From contig JBOEGY010000007.1 in the NCBI GenBank assembly GCA_050633665.1, forward strand, positions 806,001-870,000: DNA of 64,000 bases. The letters are read 5' to 3'. Origin of the DNA: JAUIAI01 sp050633665. Lineage in GTDB: Bacteria > Pseudomonadota > Gammaproteobacteria > Burkholderiales > Burkholderiaceae_E. Below, one piece after another: positions 16,752-25,980 of this stretch (position 1 is the stretch's first letter; each line of letters starts with the position of its first letter). The translations under genes and the position numbers were made by a program. The notes beneath the pieces were generated by a model. It made no database searches. It was given only the letters and a program-made list of their open reading frames with translations, and was not told where the DNA came from.

Positions 16752-18356
16752 GTGTTGCCGACGAATTCCATGCCTGAGCCGATAACCGCCAATGCACTGA
16801 AGCAGCGGTTGCACGACGGCACCGAAATCGCGCTGCTCGATGTCCGCGAGCACGGTCAGTACGGTGAGTCGCATTTGTTCTATGCCATCTCTGTGCCGTA
16901 TAGCCGGCTGGAAACCAACGTCCGGCGACTGGTACCCCAGCCTGCCACCTTCATCGTGCTTTATGACAGTGGCGAGCATCGCGAGGGGGTTGCGTTCCGA
17001 GCCGCCACCAGGCTGCGCGCAGCAGGTTATACGCAGATATCTGTTCTGGTCGACGGCATTGCCGGCTGGCGCCGCGCAGGGTTTGAATTGTTCAAAGGCG
17101 TGAACGTGCCCAGCAAGACATTTGGTGAGCTGGTAGAGCAGCAACGACATACGCCGGTCATGACCGCTCAGGCGCTCTACCAGCGCCAGCAAGCCGGCGA
17201 CAACCTGATCGTTCTTGATGGCCGCCCCTTTGAAGAATTCTTCAAAATGAGCATCCCCGGTGCCATCTGCTGCCCGAATGGTGAACTGGCGCTGCGCATT
17301 GGCGAACTGATTGCCGACCCACAGACCATTATCGTGATCAATTGCGCCGGTCGAACCCGCAGCATTATTGGTGCTCAGACCTTGCTCAACCTGGGCATTC
17401 AGAACCCTGTGTTCGCGCTTGAAAACGGCACCCAGGGATGGCGACTGGCCGGCTTTGAGCTGGAGCAAGGCAATACCCGGCGACATCCCTGCGCTGAGCC
17501 GTCAGATCTTGCCAAACGCCAATCCAGTGCGGCGCGGCTGGCCTCCTGGTGCCGGGTTCCCGAACTGAGCGCGGCCCAGGCGCAAGCCTTTGTCGATGAT
17601 CCGGTCCGCAATTGTTTTGTGCTGGATATCCGCACGCCTGAAGAATTTCGTCACGGAACTCTGCCTGGCGCGCAGTCGGCACCAGGCGGACAACTGATTC
17701 AGGCGAACGACCAGTACGTCGGTGTGCGCCGCGCGCGGCTGCTGATTGTTGATCATGAACAGGTTCGCGCTCCGGTAGTGGCAAGCTGGATGCGCCAGCT
17801 TGGCTTTGAGGCTTACACGCTGACCGATGGCATCCACACGGCCTTGACACTGCCTGAGCCGCGGCCACTGCCACTCGCGTCACCAGAATCCGTCGATGCA
17901 GCGTGTCTGGCCAGATTGATTTCGAGTGACTCTGTCACGCTGATCGACATCAGACCAAGCACTCAATTTCGCCAACAACATGTGCTCGGCGCACAGTGGT
18001 CGATCAGGCCTGTGATCGGATCCGCATTAACCGATTCAACCCAGGCTGTCGTCCTGATGGCCGAGCACTATGAAACGGCACAACTGGCCGCGCTTGACCT
18101 CCAGGACGCCGGAGTGAAACTGCCAAGGGCATTTACCGGTTCAATTGAAGCCTGCCAGGCGGCGGGCATCCGGACCTGCTCAGCGGACAATCCACCCAGC
18201 CCCGTCGATGACATCGATTTCCTGTTTTTTGTGCACGACCGACACGCCGGAAACCTCGCTGCGTCACGGCGTTACCTCGAATGGGAAACTGGCCTGCTTG
18301 CGCAAATAGATCGCGACGAACTCAACGACTTTTCAGTCAGTCCGCCAGCACGATGA
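16752..18356 (+). CDS. Four-domain rhodanese-like protein
   Basis: 534 residues from GTG at 16752, or 528 from ATG at 16770. Four rhodanese modules lie in a row, each beginning with the LLDVRE / VLDGRP / VLDIRT / LIDIRP pattern. Only the second has a cysteine at the active-loop position (NCAGRTRS). The others have YDSGEH, VDHEQVRA and MAEHYETA, so they are probably non-catalytic binding or structural modules. Rhodaneses carry sulfane sulfur as a cysteine persulfide. It follows the TOPRIM gene almost without a gap, and its last 20 bases overlap a gene on the opposite strand. Partner and pathway unknown. Confidence 0.85.
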   Translation: MLPTNSMPEPITANALKQRLHDGTEIALLDVREHGQYGESHLFYAISVPYSRLETNVRRLVPQPATFIVLYDSGEHREGVAFRAATRLRAAGYTQISVLVDGIAGWRRAGFELFKGVNVPSKTFGELVEQQRHTPVMTAQALYQRQQAGDNLIVLDGRPFEEFFKMSIPGAICCPNGELALRIGELIADPQTIIVINCAGRTRSIIGAQTLLNLGIQNPVFALENGTQGWRLAGFELEQGNTRRHPCAEPSDLAKRQSSAARLASWCRVPELSAAQAQAFVDDPVRNCFVLDIRTPEEFRHGTLPGAQSAPGGQLIQANDQYVGVRRARLLIVDHEQVRAPVVASWMRQLGFEAYTLTDGIHTALTLPEPRPLPLASPESVDAACLARLISSDSVTLIDIRPSTQFRQQHVLGAQWSIRPVIGSALTDSTQAVVLMAEHYETAQLAALDLQDAGVKLPRAFTGSIEACQAAGIRTCSADNPPSPVDDIDFLFFVHDRHAGNLAASRRYLEWETGLLAQIDRDELNDFSVSPPAR

Positions 18357-18771
18357 TCTCCGGGCGCCCGAGCGAAACAACATGCACCAGGTCATTCATG
18401 GAAACCATGACAAAGTGCTCAACATCTGACCAGCGCGGATCGTCTTTTTCGAACGTTTTGTCCGCGTAACGGGTCGCCAGCTCTGAATTCTGCAGAATCA
18501 GGGTGGGAAAAACCCAGTCATGAAACGACGGCGACGAGCATAGCGGCAATTGATCCGGAATGGGAATCAGGCCAAGAGACTCGTCTTCCCAGAGCAGCGT
18601 CATCGCATTCGGAAACGTCAGGCGCACATCAGACGCAAAACCCTCAGGCACGCGGGAAAAGTGCAAGGTAACGACAAGCTGTGCATCTTCCTGAGACTGC
18701 CACTCATACGAAATATCAGCACATGGCGCGTTCAACCCTTCGATAATTTCCCATTGATTAGCCTCGGTCAT
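18337..18771 (-). CDS. Hypothetical protein
   Basis: 144 residues, not recognised. It is acidic and soluble-looking, with no signal peptide or membrane helix; tryptophan-containing segments (YEWQSQED, LLWEDES, HDWVFP) suggest a beta-rich fold. Its start overlaps the end of the upstream acetyltransferase gene by four bases, so it is translationally coupled to it. Its 3' end overlaps the rhodanese gene tail to tail by 20 bases. The overlap pattern and the codon use typical of the window support a real gene. Confidence 0.65.
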   Translation of the reverse strand: MTEANQWEIIEGLNAPCADISYEWQSQEDAQLVVTLHFSRVPEGFASDVRLTFPNAMTLLWEDESLGLIPIPDQLPLCSSPSFHDWVFPTLILQNSELATRYADKTFEKDDPRWSDVEHFVMVSMNDLVHVVSLGRPEIIVLAD

Positions 18772-19268
18772 GGTTGCCGGTTTCCTTTTTCTGGGGTTGA
18801 TGGCCGAGAGTGTAGAGTTTTTTCAAGCAATTGATATTGCGGCCTGTCCACAAAACCCGCTCGCCGGTAAAAACGCCGGGCGTTCTCGTTGGTGCGAGAC
18901 ACCTGTAACGACAGATTCGAGCAGCCGGCCCGCACCGCGGCAGCTTCCACAGCCTGCATCAGCGCCTGGCCGATACCGCGGTTGCGATCACCGGCGCGCA
19001 GATAGAGTTCGTCAACCTCGGCGGTTAAACCCAGATGCTCAAGACTGAAAACATAGACTACGATGACATAACCAACCGCTTTCCCGTCGTCCATGGCGAC
19101 CCAGGCGGCGCCCCGTTGTTCGTCGGCACTGAGACGGGATAGCTGCGCGACAATCTGCCCGGCGTCAAATCCATCAATCGCTTCGAACGCCCAATACTCT
19201 TGCACCAATGGCACGACGAGAGAAACATTTGCGGGGGATACCGTTTGAATGTCGAGCACAACAATCAC
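18768..19268 (-). CDS. GNAT-family N-acetyltransferase
   Basis: 166 residues. VDELYLRAGDRNRGIGQALMQAV is a clear acetyl-CoA-binding motif (RNRGIG loop), and NENARRFYRRAGF is the typical GNAT C-terminal segment. Acceptor substrate unknown. Its stop overlaps the start of the hypothetical gene after it, and the GFA gene stops one base before its ATG, so genes from the lipase to here probably share a transcript. Confidence 0.86.
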   Translation of the reverse strand: MIVVLDIQTVSPANVSLVVPLVQEYWAFEAIDGFDAGQIVAQLSRLSADEQRGAAWVAMDDGKAVGYVIVVYVFSLEHLGLTAEVDELYLRAGDRNRGIGQALMQAVEAAAVRAGCSNLSLQVSRTNENARRFYRRAGFVDRPQYQLLEKTLHSRPSTPEKGNRQP

Positions 19269-19706
19269 CTACTGGGACTCAGGCGGCGCCCGCAGAACCG
19301 AGACGAGTTCGGACAGTGACGGCATCTCCTGATAACACTCGCCGCGAAGCGGCTCGGTATCCCAGGAAGCTCGGGAGCCGACAAAAAGATGGGCCACAAT
19401 TTGCAGATCCCGCTCTTGTTCGAACAACCCGGCCGGGACCCAGACGTAGCCACTTTCGCCCAGCAGATTAGGCACTGGCGAGCCGCATGATTTGCAAAAA
19501 TGTGAGCTGAAGCCAGTCGGTTTTTGCCACTGCTGAACCGCATCAGTGTTCGACAACCATTGAAACCCCTCGAGACTAACCAAGGTAGCACTGTTGGATG
19601 CTGAGCCGCCCTGCTTGCGACACAACGAGCAATGACATTGATAAAGACCGGGGATCCCCCCAGTCAGCTCAAAACGGACCTGGCCACACAGACATTGCCC
19701 TTTCAT
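19269..19706 (-). CDS. GFA-family zinc protein
   Basis: 145 residues with the family zinc-binding pattern: GQCLCGQVRF, CHCSLCRKQGG and FCKSCGSPVPN. This is the second GFA (DUF636) protein in the window and differs clearly from the one at 9829-10239, notably in the loop after the CHC motif. Function in this group is not established; the name derives from a formaldehyde-glutathione enzyme that many members do not resemble in activity. Minus-strand operon with the acetyltransferase and NTF2-like genes. Confidence 0.85.
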   Translation of the reverse strand: MKGQCLCGQVRFELTGGIPGLYQCHCSLCRKQGGSASNSATLVSLEGFQWLSNTDAVQQWQKPTGFSSHFCKSCGSPVPNLLGESGYVWVPAGLFEQERDLQIVAHLFVGSRASWDTEPLRGECYQEMPSLSELVSVLRAPPESQ

Positions 19707-19709
19707 GGC

Positions 19710-20192
19710 CTAGTAACCTGCTTCACCGGTCGAAAGGCCGGAGTAGACGTCAGTCGACCCGGCGTTCCAGAGTACATTCTGGATAATGGCATTGATCGTC
19801 CAGCGATCGGCAGTCTTGATCAGACCGAATCCATACTGGCCATGGGTGTTGTAGACGCGGCCCTCACTGTCGTACCGATAAATCACGCTGGAAGTCCGCG
19901 CGTTCGCCTCGAAACCACCAACAGATATCTCGATATTGCCAAGCATGTGATGGGTGGACAGTGAAGCAAGCATTCTTGAGCGCATCGCCACATATTTCTC
20001 GCGAGTCAGGTTTTCCGGGGTCGCCCCGCTAACCCCACGAATATCGTTAAACAGTTCGGGCGCCAGGCAACTGCCCAACTCATCCCAGGCTTTGCGGTCG
20101 ATACTGTTTCCAAAGCAGGCAATTAACTGGCTGATTGCCTGCTTGTCAATCAGGTCGGCAAGCGCCGACTCATTGGTATTGTTCTGACTCAT
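19710..20192 (-). CDS. SnoaL/NTF2-like nuclear transport factor 2 fold protein
   Basis: 160 residues with the cone-shaped NTF2-like pattern: an early LIDKQAISQLIACFGNSIDRKAWDEL segment, then a middle HHMLGNIEISVGGFEANARTSS beta region, and RWTINAIIQNVLW near the end. Members are small hydrolases, isomerases or binding proteins acting on hydrophobic metabolites. The start codon overlaps the stop of the hydrolase gene upstream (20192), so both are coupled. The substrate is unknown. Confidence 0.78.
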   Translation of the reverse strand: MSQNNTNESALADLIDKQAISQLIACFGNSIDRKAWDELGSCLAPELFNDIRGVSGATPENLTREKYVAMRSRMLASLSTHHMLGNIEISVGGFEANARTSSVIYRYDSEGRVYNTHGQYGFGLIKTADRWTINAIIQNVLWNAGSTDVYSGLSTGEAGY

Positions 20193-21031
20193 CAGTACTC
20201 GTGCTCATCCAGCCACCGGGCGATATCGCTAAAGACTCTGTCCCGATCCATTGGCGTTTCATTGAATATCTCGTGATACAAGCCATTGTATTTGTAATGG
20301 CTGATCAAATGGGCGGGCGCGGTTTCGGCAAAAACATCGCTTGCCTGCGGCCGGACAATGACATCCTCTTGCGGGACCAGCAACAAGGTTCTGACCGATA
20401 AAGCCGGCGCCAGGTTCAAGGCCTCGGCACCGGCGGTCACCAGCCAGGTCAGCAGCCGGGCCGAAACCGAATGATGAATCAACTCATCGGACTGCCGGGC
20501 AAATCGCATGGCCTCATCATGCGTCAGCAATGGCCCGGACAGACGAGCCTGAACCGAAACATCACGAGCCAGCTTGTCCATAACGCCCAACTGCGCCTGT
20601 TGCCAGCGAGTCATTGCCGGTTCGAACGCCGGCGCCGAGAGAATCAGACCGGTTGGCTGCAGTCTTGAGGTGAGCACAAGATTTGCGGCCAACGCCCCGC
20701 CCAGACTGTGTCCAACCAACAGCGGCGTCTGGTCGAACTCTGCGGAGAAGCGGTCAAACTGCTCAATGGCCGCCTGCTCAATAGCCTCGTCTGATTCAAG
20801 CACCCCGCGCTTGCCACTGGAGCGGCCATGACCAGGGTGGTCATGAGCCCCGACCTGATAGCCACGAGCCGCAAACCACCGAGCAACATGGTCGTAACAC
20901 CCGGCGTGCTCGCCCAGCCCGTGAAAGAGATAAACGCCCCGGGCTTGTGATGAAACATGTGCTCTGGTGGCGTCCCAGCGGTGTTCGTGGATATCAGTAT
21001 CAGTTGAGACGGTCGCAGTCATAGTCGTCAT
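20192..21031 (-). CDS. Alpha/beta hydrolase, monoacylglycerol lipase/lysophospholipase-like
   Basis: 279 residues. FHGLGEHAGCYDHVARWFAA, DHPGHGRSSGKRG and the nucleophile elbow VGHSLGGALAA are hallmarks of the monoglyceride-lipase/lysophospholipase L2-like (Hydrolase_4) group. The late histidine is in NGLYHEIFNE, and the acid is expected in the VPQEDVIVRP region. No signal peptide, so cytoplasmic. It follows the oxidoreductase gene after 10 bases on the minus strand, and is the first gene of the run down to 18337. Confidence 0.85.
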   Translation of the reverse strand: MTTMTATVSTDTDIHEHRWDATRAHVSSQARGVYLFHGLGEHAGCYDHVARWFAARGYQVGAHDHPGHGRSSGKRGVLESDEAIEQAAIEQFDRFSAEFDQTPLLVGHSLGGALAANLVLTSRLQPTGLILSAPAFEPAMTRWQQAQLGVMDKLARDVSVQARLSGPLLTHDEAMRFARQSDELIHHSVSARLLTWLVTAGAEALNLAPALSVRTLLLVPQEDVIVRPQASDVFAETAPAHLISHYKYNGLYHEIFNETPMDRDRVFSDIARWLDEHEY

Positions 21032-21041
21032 ATAGGCAGGA

Positions 21042-24000
21042 TCAGGAGGCGGGGCGAATTACAGCCACAGGTTTCAACACATGCCCGCGCAAGGCGGCCA
21101 GTAACTCGGTCTTGTGCAGATTGGCCTGCTTGATGCTCTTGTCTTTAACCACCCCGTACCCCCGGATACTCATCGGTAATTCAGCCAGCGCTACCGCAGT
21201 GTCAAAGTTCTCTCGTGTCATGTGATTCAGCACGTCATCGATCAGGTCTTCATACTCGTTAATCATCGCTCGCTCGTTACGCCTTTCATCGGTTCTGCCG
21301 AAGAGGTCGAATGGCGTGCCGCGCAATCGCTTGCCATGTCTGAGCAATTTCATCGCCGTTAACATCCACTGGCCATACGAGTGCTTGACACCCCGGCCGG
21401 TGACAGCATCAATTTTCGAGAAGATCGGCGGCGCCAGGTGAAATTTTAAGGTGTAGTCGCCTTCAAATTGTTCGGCAATCCGGGCCCGGAATGCGGGGTC
21501 GGCATGCAAACGGGCCACTTCGTATTCGTCCTTGTAGGCCATCAGCTTGAACAATGACTTTGCCACGGCCGTACTGAGCCGATAGCGGCTGTCTGCCGCA
21601 CCGATTCGCTCGCCCTCGGCCTGCACCACCCGGCTGATCAACTCGCGGTACCGCCGCGAGTAACGACGATTCTGGTAGCTCTTGAGAAACGCAGCACGAT
21701 GATCGACCAGATGCTTCAAATCGGCTTCGCTACGGACCTTGCCCAGTGGTCGCCTGAACTCGATCACTTGCGCCGGCTGCGCAAGCTTCATGACCCGCGC
21801 TGAATCCTGGGCAAGACGACGGCCCCACAAGTAGGCCTTCTGATTGTTCGCGACGGCCACTGCATTTAATTCGAAAGCCCGTTCAATGGCCATCCGGCTT
21901 AAGGGGATCCAGCCCTTCTGCCAGGCGTAACCAATCAGCATCGGATTTGCATACAGACTGTCGCCCAACAAATGACTCGCCAGGCCCGAAAGATCCACAA
22001 AATCAATATCGATTTCACCGGCAGCACTGGTGATGCTTTGTCGTAGTTCGTCTGCCGGCAGCTTCCAGTCTGGGTCGCGTAGAAAATCGGAAGTCGGTGA
22101 GACTTCCGTGTTGATCACGGCACGCGTGACATTCGGGCGCATTTTCGACAAGGCTTCGTTGCCGGAACTGACCACGAGATCTCCGCCCAGCAACAGATCT
22201 GCCTCGCCAGTGGCGATCCGCGTGGAATACAGTGTTTCTGGCGATTCGCTGATTTGCACATGCGAAAAAACCGCCCCGCCTTTCTGCGCCAGGCCGGCCA
22301 TATCGAGCACCGAAATCCCTTTGCCTTCAAGGTGTGCGGCCATGCCGAGTATTTGCCCGACCGTGACCACTCCGGTACCGCCAACACCGGTAATCATGAT
22401 GCCGTAAGTACGGTTGCCTGAAGCACTTATGGGCAGTTGCTCCGGTTCGGGGAGCGCGGGCCATTCGGCATCCACTCTGGAGCCGACGCCAGCCTCGGAA
22501 CCAGCCGGAACACTATTTGCAGCAGCCGGCTTCCGGAGCCCCCCGCCTTCGACCGTGACAAAACTGGGGCAGAAACCCTTGACACACGAGTAGTCTTTAT
22601 TGCATGAAGACTGATTGATTCGTCGTTTGCGCCCGAATTCGGTTTCGAGAGGCTCGACTGAAACGCAAGAGCTTTGCACGCTGCAATCACCGCACCCCTC
22701 GCAGACGAGTTCATTGATGATCACCCGTTTCGCCGGGTCAGGAAAACCCGGCTTGCCGTCAACAATGCGCTTGCGACGACGCCGTTTCTCAGACGCACAA
22801 GTCTGGTCGTAAATCAGCACGCTGCAGCCGGAAACCTCCCGCATCTCGCGCTGAATCGCGTCGAGTTCGTCGCGATGATGAATCCGAATACCCGCAGGCA
22901 GACCAACGCTGGACGGATTGCTGTATTTCTCCGGCTCATCGGTCACGATCAAGACCAGCCTGGCGCCCTCGGCATTTAGCTGCGCCACGATCTGCGGCAC
23001 CGTCAGCGTGCCGTCAACCGGCTGGCCACCCGTCATCGCAACCGCGTCGTTATACAGAATCTTGTAAGTGATATTGGTGCCGGCAGCAATGCTGGCCCGA
23101 ATCGCCAGCAGGCCTGAATGAAAATAAGTGCCATCACCGAGGTTGGCAAAAATGTGTTTTTCATCAGTGAACGGTGCCTGACCAATCCAGGGAACGCCCT
23201 CGCCACCCATCTGCGTAAAGGTTTCTGTCCGGCGCTCCGGCATCCAGGTCGCCATATAGTGGCAGCCGATTCCGGCGACCGCCCGCGACCCCTCTGGAAC
23301 ATGGGTTGAAGTGTTGTGCGGACAACCCGAGCAGAAAGTCGGCACTCTTTCTGCGGTCGCATGCGGCTGGGCAAGCGCACGCTCTTTGTTTTCGATCACA
23401 TTCAACCGCGACTCGATTGCCGAGCGCATATCGGCGTCCAGTTCAAACCGCGAATTGAATTTGCCCGGATCGAGCAAGCGAGCCGCAATCGCCTTGGCGA
23501 TGATTGCCGGCGACAACTCGGCATGTGCCGGCAGCAACCACTGACCCATCGGCTTGGCCCATTCCCCGCCGCGCCCGTCTTTTTCGTCGAATTTTCCGTA
23601 AATGTTCGGACGCTCAGCGTCCGGCCAGTTATACAACTCCTCTTTGAGCGCGTACTCCATGATCTGGCGCTTTTCTTCAACCACCAACACCTCACCGAGC
23701 CCACGGGCAAACTCGCTGACAGTGTGCGCCTCCAGCGGCCAGACAACATCACACTTGAACAGCCGCAACCCGATTCGCTCACAGGCCGCTTCATCCAGCC
23801 CCAGGTCTTCAAGCGCCTGGCGTGTATCCAGGTACGCTTTACCGCCGGTCACAATGCCAAACCAGGCATTTGATGAATCGATTACGGTGCGATTCAGCTT
23901 GTTGGCCCGGACATACGCCAGCGCCGCATAAAATTTGTAATCGAGCAGACGGGCTTCCTGCTCCAGTGGTGAGTCAGGCCAGCGAATATTGAGTCCATCG

Positions 24001-24734
24001 GCCGGCAGTTCGAAATCAGTTGGAATCACGATATTGACCCGATCCGCGCTGACATCAACTGAGGCCGATGCCTCGACCACCTCCGTGACTGTCTTCATCG
24101 CCACCCACAGACCTGAGTATCGCGACATGGCCCAGGCATGGACTCCAAGGTCCAGATAGTCCTGCACTGAAGACGGATAGAACACCGGCAGACCGCAGGC
24201 CTTGAACAGGTGATCCGATTGATGCGGCAGCGTTGAACTCTTGGCGCCGTGGTCGTCACCGGCCAGAATCAGTGCACCGCCATAGCGGGACGAACCGGCG
24301 GCATTGGCATGTTTAAACACATCTCCGCTGCGATCGACGCCGGGGCCTTTGCCATACCAGAGCGCAAACACGCCATCGACCTTGGCCTGAGCAGACAAAT
24401 TGACTTGCTGGGAGCCCCAGACGGCGGTTGCCGCCAGGTCTTCATTGAGCCCGGGTTGAAAGACAATCTGATTGTCGGCGAGATGTTTCTTGGCCTTCCA
24501 GAGCGCCTGATCGACGCCACCTAAAGGTGAACCGCGATAACCCGAAATAAAGCCGGCAGTGTTGAGTCCTGCAGCACGGTCACGAGCCCGCTGCAACATG
24601 GGGAGTCGGACCAGGGCCTGAGTCCCGGACATAAACGCCCGGCCGGACGTCAGGGAATATTTGTCATCAAGCGTGACTTCTTCCAGCGCGCGACGCAGCG
24701 CCTCTGAAACCGCGGGAGTGAGCGGTGCGTTCAT
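21042..24734 (-). CDS. Indolepyruvate ferredoxin oxidoreductase family protein (fused subunits)
   Basis: 1230 residues, the length of the fused IorA-IorB proteins of proteobacteria. Order: an N-terminal pyrimidine-binding/transketolase-like domain (SGRAFMSGTQALVRLP, GFISGYRGSPLGG); a thiamine-diphosphate-binding region (CSGCPHNTSTHVPEG at about 465, then FANLGDGTYFHSG); an iron-sulfur segment (CEGCGDCSVQSSCVSVEP near 680); and the gamma-like domain (ITGVGGTGVVTVGQILG near 778). The family oxidatively decarboxylates aryl- or branched-chain 2-oxo acids to acyl-CoA while reducing a ferredoxin-type acceptor. No ferredoxin gene is adjacent. The true 2-oxo acid is not defined by sequence. Confidence 0.92.
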   Translation of the reverse strand: MNAPLTPAVSEALRRALEEVTLDDKYSLTSGRAFMSGTQALVRLPMLQRARDRAAGLNTAGFISGYRGSPLGGVDQALWKAKKHLADNQIVFQPGLNEDLAATAVWGSQQVNLSAQAKVDGVFALWYGKGPGVDRSGDVFKHANAAGSSRYGGALILAGDDHGAKSSTLPHQSDHLFKACGLPVFYPSSVQDYLDLGVHAWAMSRYSGLWVAMKTVTEVVEASASVDVSADRVNIVIPTDFELPADGLNIRWPDSPLEQEARLLDYKFYAALAYVRANKLNRTVIDSSNAWFGIVTGGKAYLDTRQALEDLGLDEAACERIGLRLFKCDVVWPLEAHTVSEFARGLGEVLVVEEKRQIMEYALKEELYNWPDAERPNIYGKFDEKDGRGGEWAKPMGQWLLPAHAELSPAIIAKAIAARLLDPGKFNSRFELDADMRSAIESRLNVIENKERALAQPHATAERVPTFCSGCPHNTSTHVPEGSRAVAGIGCHYMATWMPERRTETFTQMGGEGVPWIGQAPFTDEKHIFANLGDGTYFHSGLLAIRASIAAGTNITYKILYNDAVAMTGGQPVDGTLTVPQIVAQLNAEGARLVLIVTDEPEKYSNPSSVGLPAGIRIHHRDELDAIQREMREVSGCSVLIYDQTCASEKRRRRKRIVDGKPGFPDPAKRVIINELVCEGCGDCSVQSSCVSVEPLETEFGRKRRINQSSCNKDYSCVKGFCPSFVTVEGGGLRKPAAANSVPAGSEAGVGSRVDAEWPALPEPEQLPISASGNRTYGIMITGVGGTGVVTVGQILGMAAHLEGKGISVLDMAGLAQKGGAVFSHVQISESPETLYSTRIATGEADLLLGGDLVVSSGNEALSKMRPNVTRAVINTEVSPTSDFLRDPDWKLPADELRQSITSAAGEIDIDFVDLSGLASHLLGDSLYANPMLIGYAWQKGWIPLSRMAIERAFELNAVAVANNQKAYLWGRRLAQDSARVMKLAQPAQVIEFRRPLGKVRSEADLKHLVDHRAAFLKSYQNRRYSRRYRELISRVVQAEGERIGAADSRYRLSTAVAKSLFKLMAYKDEYEVARLHADPAFRARIAEQFEGDYTLKFHLAPPIFSKIDAVTGRGVKHSYGQWMLTAMKLLRHGKRLRGTPFDLFGRTDERRNERAMINEYEDLIDDVLNHMTRENFDTAVALAELPMSIRGYGVVKDKSIKQANLHKTELLAALRGHVLKPVAVIRPAS

Positions 24735-24972
24735 TAGGCATCTCCAATCAAAGATTGTGTCTTCGAGGGTCTGACAAAATCAGTCAGTGGGCTGGTTCAG
24801 CTTGTGGCCTGGCAGCCTGAATGGCAGGATACCAGCGTTGAATCCGGTGGCAATATCATCCCCCTACACTTACCTCGTCGTCGCTTCTGGCCGGCCCCCC
24901 GCCAGGCAGAACCGGTCGACCAAAACCACCGTAAACAGAAAAATGGTTATTTTAGCCAAGGAGCGTCCGGCA

Positions 24973-25815
24973 TTGCGATTTATTGACAAACTCAGGTCCC
25001 GGTGGCGGTCCAGCGGATCCATGCTGTGCGTCGGACTTGATCCAGACCAGAGCCGATTGCCAGGCGGTCTTGCCCGCGAAACAGATGGCATAGAACAGTT
25101 TTGCCGGCAGATCGTTGACGCCACCGCTGAATTCGCCTGCGCGTTCAAGCCCCAGATTGCCTACTTCGCCAGTGCCGGCGCCGAGGCCCAGCTGGAGGCG
25201 GTAATTGCCCATATCAAAACCCGGTACCCGGACATACCGGTTGTCCTGGATGCCAAGCGCGGCGACATAGGCTCGACCGCCGCCCATTACGCCACCGAGG
25301 CTTTCGGTCGCTACGGCGCAGATGCGGTCACGATAAACCCGTATATGGGCACCGACTCGGTTGAACCCTACCTCGAATGGGAGGATCGGGGCGTTTTTGT
25401 CCTGTGCCGGACCTCCAACCCGGGCGGGGATGACTTCCAGGCCCTGAATGTCGCCCAGCGCGACGAACCGACCGCTCACAAACCGCTATATCGGTCGGTT
25501 GCCACACTAGCCGGTCAGCGCTGGAACAAACAAGAGCAGGTCGGCCTGGTGGTCGGCGCTACTTATCCCGACGAATTGGCAGAAATCCGGCGCCTGGCGC
25601 CCACAATGCCACTCCTGGTGCCCGGCATTGGCGCTCAGGGCGGCGACATCAAAGCGACGGTTGCCGCCGGTCTGGATAACGACGGACACGGCATGCTGAT
25701 CAACTCTTCCCGAGCCATCATTTACGCCGGGCAGGATGCCGGATTTGCCCAGGCAGCAGCACGCGCGGCGGCGGCCACAAACACGGCGATCAACGAGGCC
25801 AGAAACCAGCGCTAG
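24973..25815 (+). CDS. pyrF: Orotidine 5'-phosphate decarboxylase, type 2
   Basis: Converts OMP to UMP, the last step of pyrimidine synthesis. Family marks are MLCVGLDPD, FKPQIAYF, the catalytic VVLDAKRGDIGSTA and the C-terminal VPGIGAQGGD, which places it in the longer ~270-280-residue type 2 group. Start choice: TTG at 24973 follows AAGGAG with nine bases between and yields a protein starting xRFIDKL, as in homologues (280 residues). The alternative ATG at 24943 adds ten residues and has no clear ribosome site; the frame reaches back to 24787 without support. It diverges from the oxidoreductase gene. Confidence 0.9.
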   Translation: MRFIDKLRSRWRSSGSMLCVGLDPDQSRLPGGLARETDGIEQFCRQIVDATAEFACAFKPQIAYFASAGAEAQLEAVIAHIKTRYPDIPVVLDAKRGDIGSTAAHYATEAFGRYGADAVTINPYMGTDSVEPYLEWEDRGVFVLCRTSNPGGDDFQALNVAQRDEPTAHKPLYRSVATLAGQRWNKQEQVGLVVGATYPDELAEIRRLAPTMPLLVPGIGAQGGDIKATVAAGLDNDGHGMLINSSRAIIYAGQDAGFAQAAARAAAATNTAINEARNQR

Positions 25816-25980
25816 AACCGACCGGCAAAATTCGACCGCCTGGAACCGCCATGCAGCGCCAAAACGGCAGACAACGTGGTACCGTATTACGGCAAACTCG
25901 CCGATTGCTTGAGCCCGATTCAGACAATCCGGCGACACCAAACCAGAGACCACAGGTGCCCGGCAACGGGTGATGAAAGC

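Noticed and set aside
16530..17486. 318-residue minus-strand open frame across the TOPRIM and rhodanese genes
   Set aside because: No ribosome site or domain pattern; it covers two recognisable genes on the other strand.
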